Source of the DNA: an uncultured Propionibacteriaceae bacterium
GTDB lineage: Bacteria; Actinomycetota; Actinomycetes; Propionibacteriales; Propionibacteriaceae
Reading direction: 5' to 3'
NCBI GenBank assembly: GCA_936941515.1
Contig: CAKZJI010000334.1
Span: 1-5,309, forward strand
DNA length: 5,309 nt
Position 1 is the first letter of the stretch, and every line of letters starts with the position of its first letter. Of this stretch, positions 4,667-5,309 are shown piece after piece. The notes beneath the pieces are model-generated. The model saw only the letters and a program-made list of their open reading frames with translations, was not told where the DNA came from and made no database searches. A program made the translations under genes and the position numbers.

Positions 4667-5309
4667 CCGCTCATCCCATTTGGGATGCGGGATCGCAACA
4701 GCGGCCGCCTGGGCCACGCCCGCGCATCCGCAAGCGGTGTTCTCGAGGTCGATCGACGAGATCCACTCGCCGCCGGACTTGATCAGGTCCTTGGTGCGGT
4801 CGACGATCAGCAGATCGGTGTTGGGGCCGATCCTGGCCATGTCGCCGGTGCTGAACCAGCCATCGGCATCGAAGACCGCCTGGCTGGCCTCGGGCGCATT
4901 GAAATAGCCGGAAATGACCGTCGGCCCGCGCACGAACAGTTCTCCCGACCGCTCGCCATCGTGGGGCAACGGTTCTCCGGCCTCGTCGACGATCTTCATG
5001 TCCACGCCGAACAGGCGACGGCCCTGCGGCAGCTTCAAGGCCACGTTCTCATCCGCGGTCAGGCCGGGCTCGGGACGGGTCACGGTCCCGACCGGGCTCA
5101 TCTCGGTCATGCCCCAGCCATGAAGCACTTCGATACCGAACTCCTCTTCGGCCGCGCGGATCATCGCTTCGCTGACGGCGGAGCCGCCGATCAAAAGGGT
5201 GGACAGCGCATCCGGCTTGCTGCCGCGCTTGCGCATCTCCGCGATGTGGCTGCGCCGCTGATCTGCCCATTCCTCCCGACGGTCGAGAAGCTGTTCCATC
5301 AGCGCCGCT
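3875..5309 (-). CDS. Chimeric open frame: acyl-CoA ligase piece joined to ABC sugar permease
   Basis: One uninterrupted frame runs from the right window edge to TGA 3877-3875. Its first in-window ATG is at 5299 (474 residues), but the frame is open to 5309 and that Met is internal to the ligase, so the true start lies outside the window. Residues 1 to about 217, counted from that ATG, are the C-terminal half of an AMP-forming acyl-CoA ligase; residues from about 213 to 474 are a MalG-type permease. The two families are not known to occur as one protein, neither is complete, and the ligase loses its final C-terminal subdomain while the permease loses its N-terminal tail. I therefore treat this as an artificial or accidental fusion rather than a working gene. 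The two parts are described separately below. Confidence 0.8.
   Translation of the reverse strand, partial: AALMEQLLDRREEWADQRRSHIAEMRKRGSKPDALSTLLIGGSAVSEAMIRAAEEEFGIEVLHGWGMTEMSPVGTVTRPEPGLTADENVALKLPQGRRLFGVDMKIVDEAGEPLPHDGERSGELFVRGPTVISGYFNAPEASQAVFDADGWFSTGDMARIGPNTDLLIVDRTKDLIKSGGEWISSIDLENTACGCAGVAQAAAVAIPHPKWDERPLLVVVAVGFVSPFVWMLFSALKPSNQVLSTGAALLGDAVRWDNFAEAFSSIPFGQILVNTFAYALVGTLITVVVSVLNAYAFARLEFPGRSALFSVFIATLVLPIEVLVIPLFLGADAFGLVDSYPAIVLPFAFGAFGTFMLRQFLLSLPGDYEEAARIDGAGQVKILFHVIIPLLRGPIAVVAAFAFIDYWNAFLWPLIIINSTDKAPLQLGLSMFTGERGTDWGPLMAASTIAVLASLVIVVAMQKQLAKGLNIGGFGGR
4643..4666. other. Chimera joint with short shared sequence
   Basis: The minus-strand codons here read PLLVVVAV. 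HPKWDERPLLVVV is normal ligase sequence, and a Leu/Val-rich run followed by VGFVSPFVWMLFSALKP is the normal first membrane segment of a MalG-type permease. The CTGCTGGTGGTCGTG run would fit both parents, so the break lies within about 20 bp. The frame happens to be kept. Confidence 0.7.
4646..5309 (-). other. AMP-forming acyl-CoA ligase fragment (long-chain fatty acid type)
   Basis: About 220 residues come from the C-terminal half of an ANL-superfamily acyl-CoA synthetase, which activates a fatty acid with ATP to an acyl-AMP and then to acyl-CoA. Visible core motifs are LLIGGSAV (35-42), GWGMTEMSP (61-69), SGELFVRGP (118-126), DGWFSTGDMARI (146-157), DRTKDLIKSGGEWIS (167-181) and HPKWDERPLLVVV (205-217), numbered from the Met at 5299. 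The family is normally about 520-560 residues; the N-terminal half lies outside the window, and roughly the last 80-100 residues, with the catalytic Lys of the A10 motif, are absent. Wording of the motifs resembles alphaproteobacterial fatty-acyl-CoA synthases. Codons such as CAT, AAA and GAT near the joint differ from the permease and fucosidase style. It has no functional link to the sugar genes. Confidence 0.8.

Noticed and set aside
4663..4708. Two GCGGCCGC (NotI) sites near the chimera joint
   Set aside because: They lie at 4663-4670 and 4701-4708 and could hint at cloning, but both read naturally as codons (RPL, AAA) of the ligase, and such sites are common in GC-rich DNA. There is no vector or linker sequence.

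Overview
The window looks like chromosomal or contig DNA from a high-GC Gram-positive bacterium (Actinomycetota). The reasons are GC-rich third positions, strong AGGAGG ribosome binding sites, a GTG start, a Gly/Gln/Pro-rich lipoprotein and a MalG-type sugar permease coupled to a cytoplasmic glycosidase. No more precise taxon can be read from the sequence. All supported genes lie on the minus strand, so transcription runs from high to low coordinates.

Layout from right to left. (1) 5309-4646: a piece of an AMP-forming acyl-CoA ligase, open at the window edge, which runs in frame into (2) 4666-3875: a MalG-type ABC sugar permease that has lost its normal N-terminus. The single resulting open frame is a chimera. 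The joint is a short stretch (coding LLVVV) that suits both parents, and the ligase part looks by eye like a different organism, possibly an alphaproteobacterium. An assembly or library artefact is the leading explanation. (3) 3885-2584: a GH29 alpha-L-fucosidase without signal peptide, overlapping the permease end by 11 nt. Together these suggest import of fucosylated oligosaccharides and hydrolysis inside the cell. A strong GC hairpin lies just after the fucosidase stop. (4) 2270-933: a secreted lipoprotein of the CotH kinase family with a Gly/Gln/Pro-rich insert. (5) 690-397 and 407-51: a MntA/HepT toxin-antitoxin pair, with mntA first and an 11-nt overlap, possibly transcribed as a leaderless mRNA.

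The least explained part is noncoding. Two copies of a repeat family, built from roughly 19-nt modules plus a conserved 45-nt palindromic end (40 of 45 identical, no gaps), lie in inverted orientation on either side of the cotH-like gene (781-905 and 2442-2545), with their conserved ends facing inward. Each can fold into a 29-bp-arm hairpin around the same GCGCTRYAGCGC apex. They resemble REP-like palindromic intergenic elements and are the best candidates for something undescribed here.

No tRNA, rRNA, CRISPR array, transposase or phage gene was seen.
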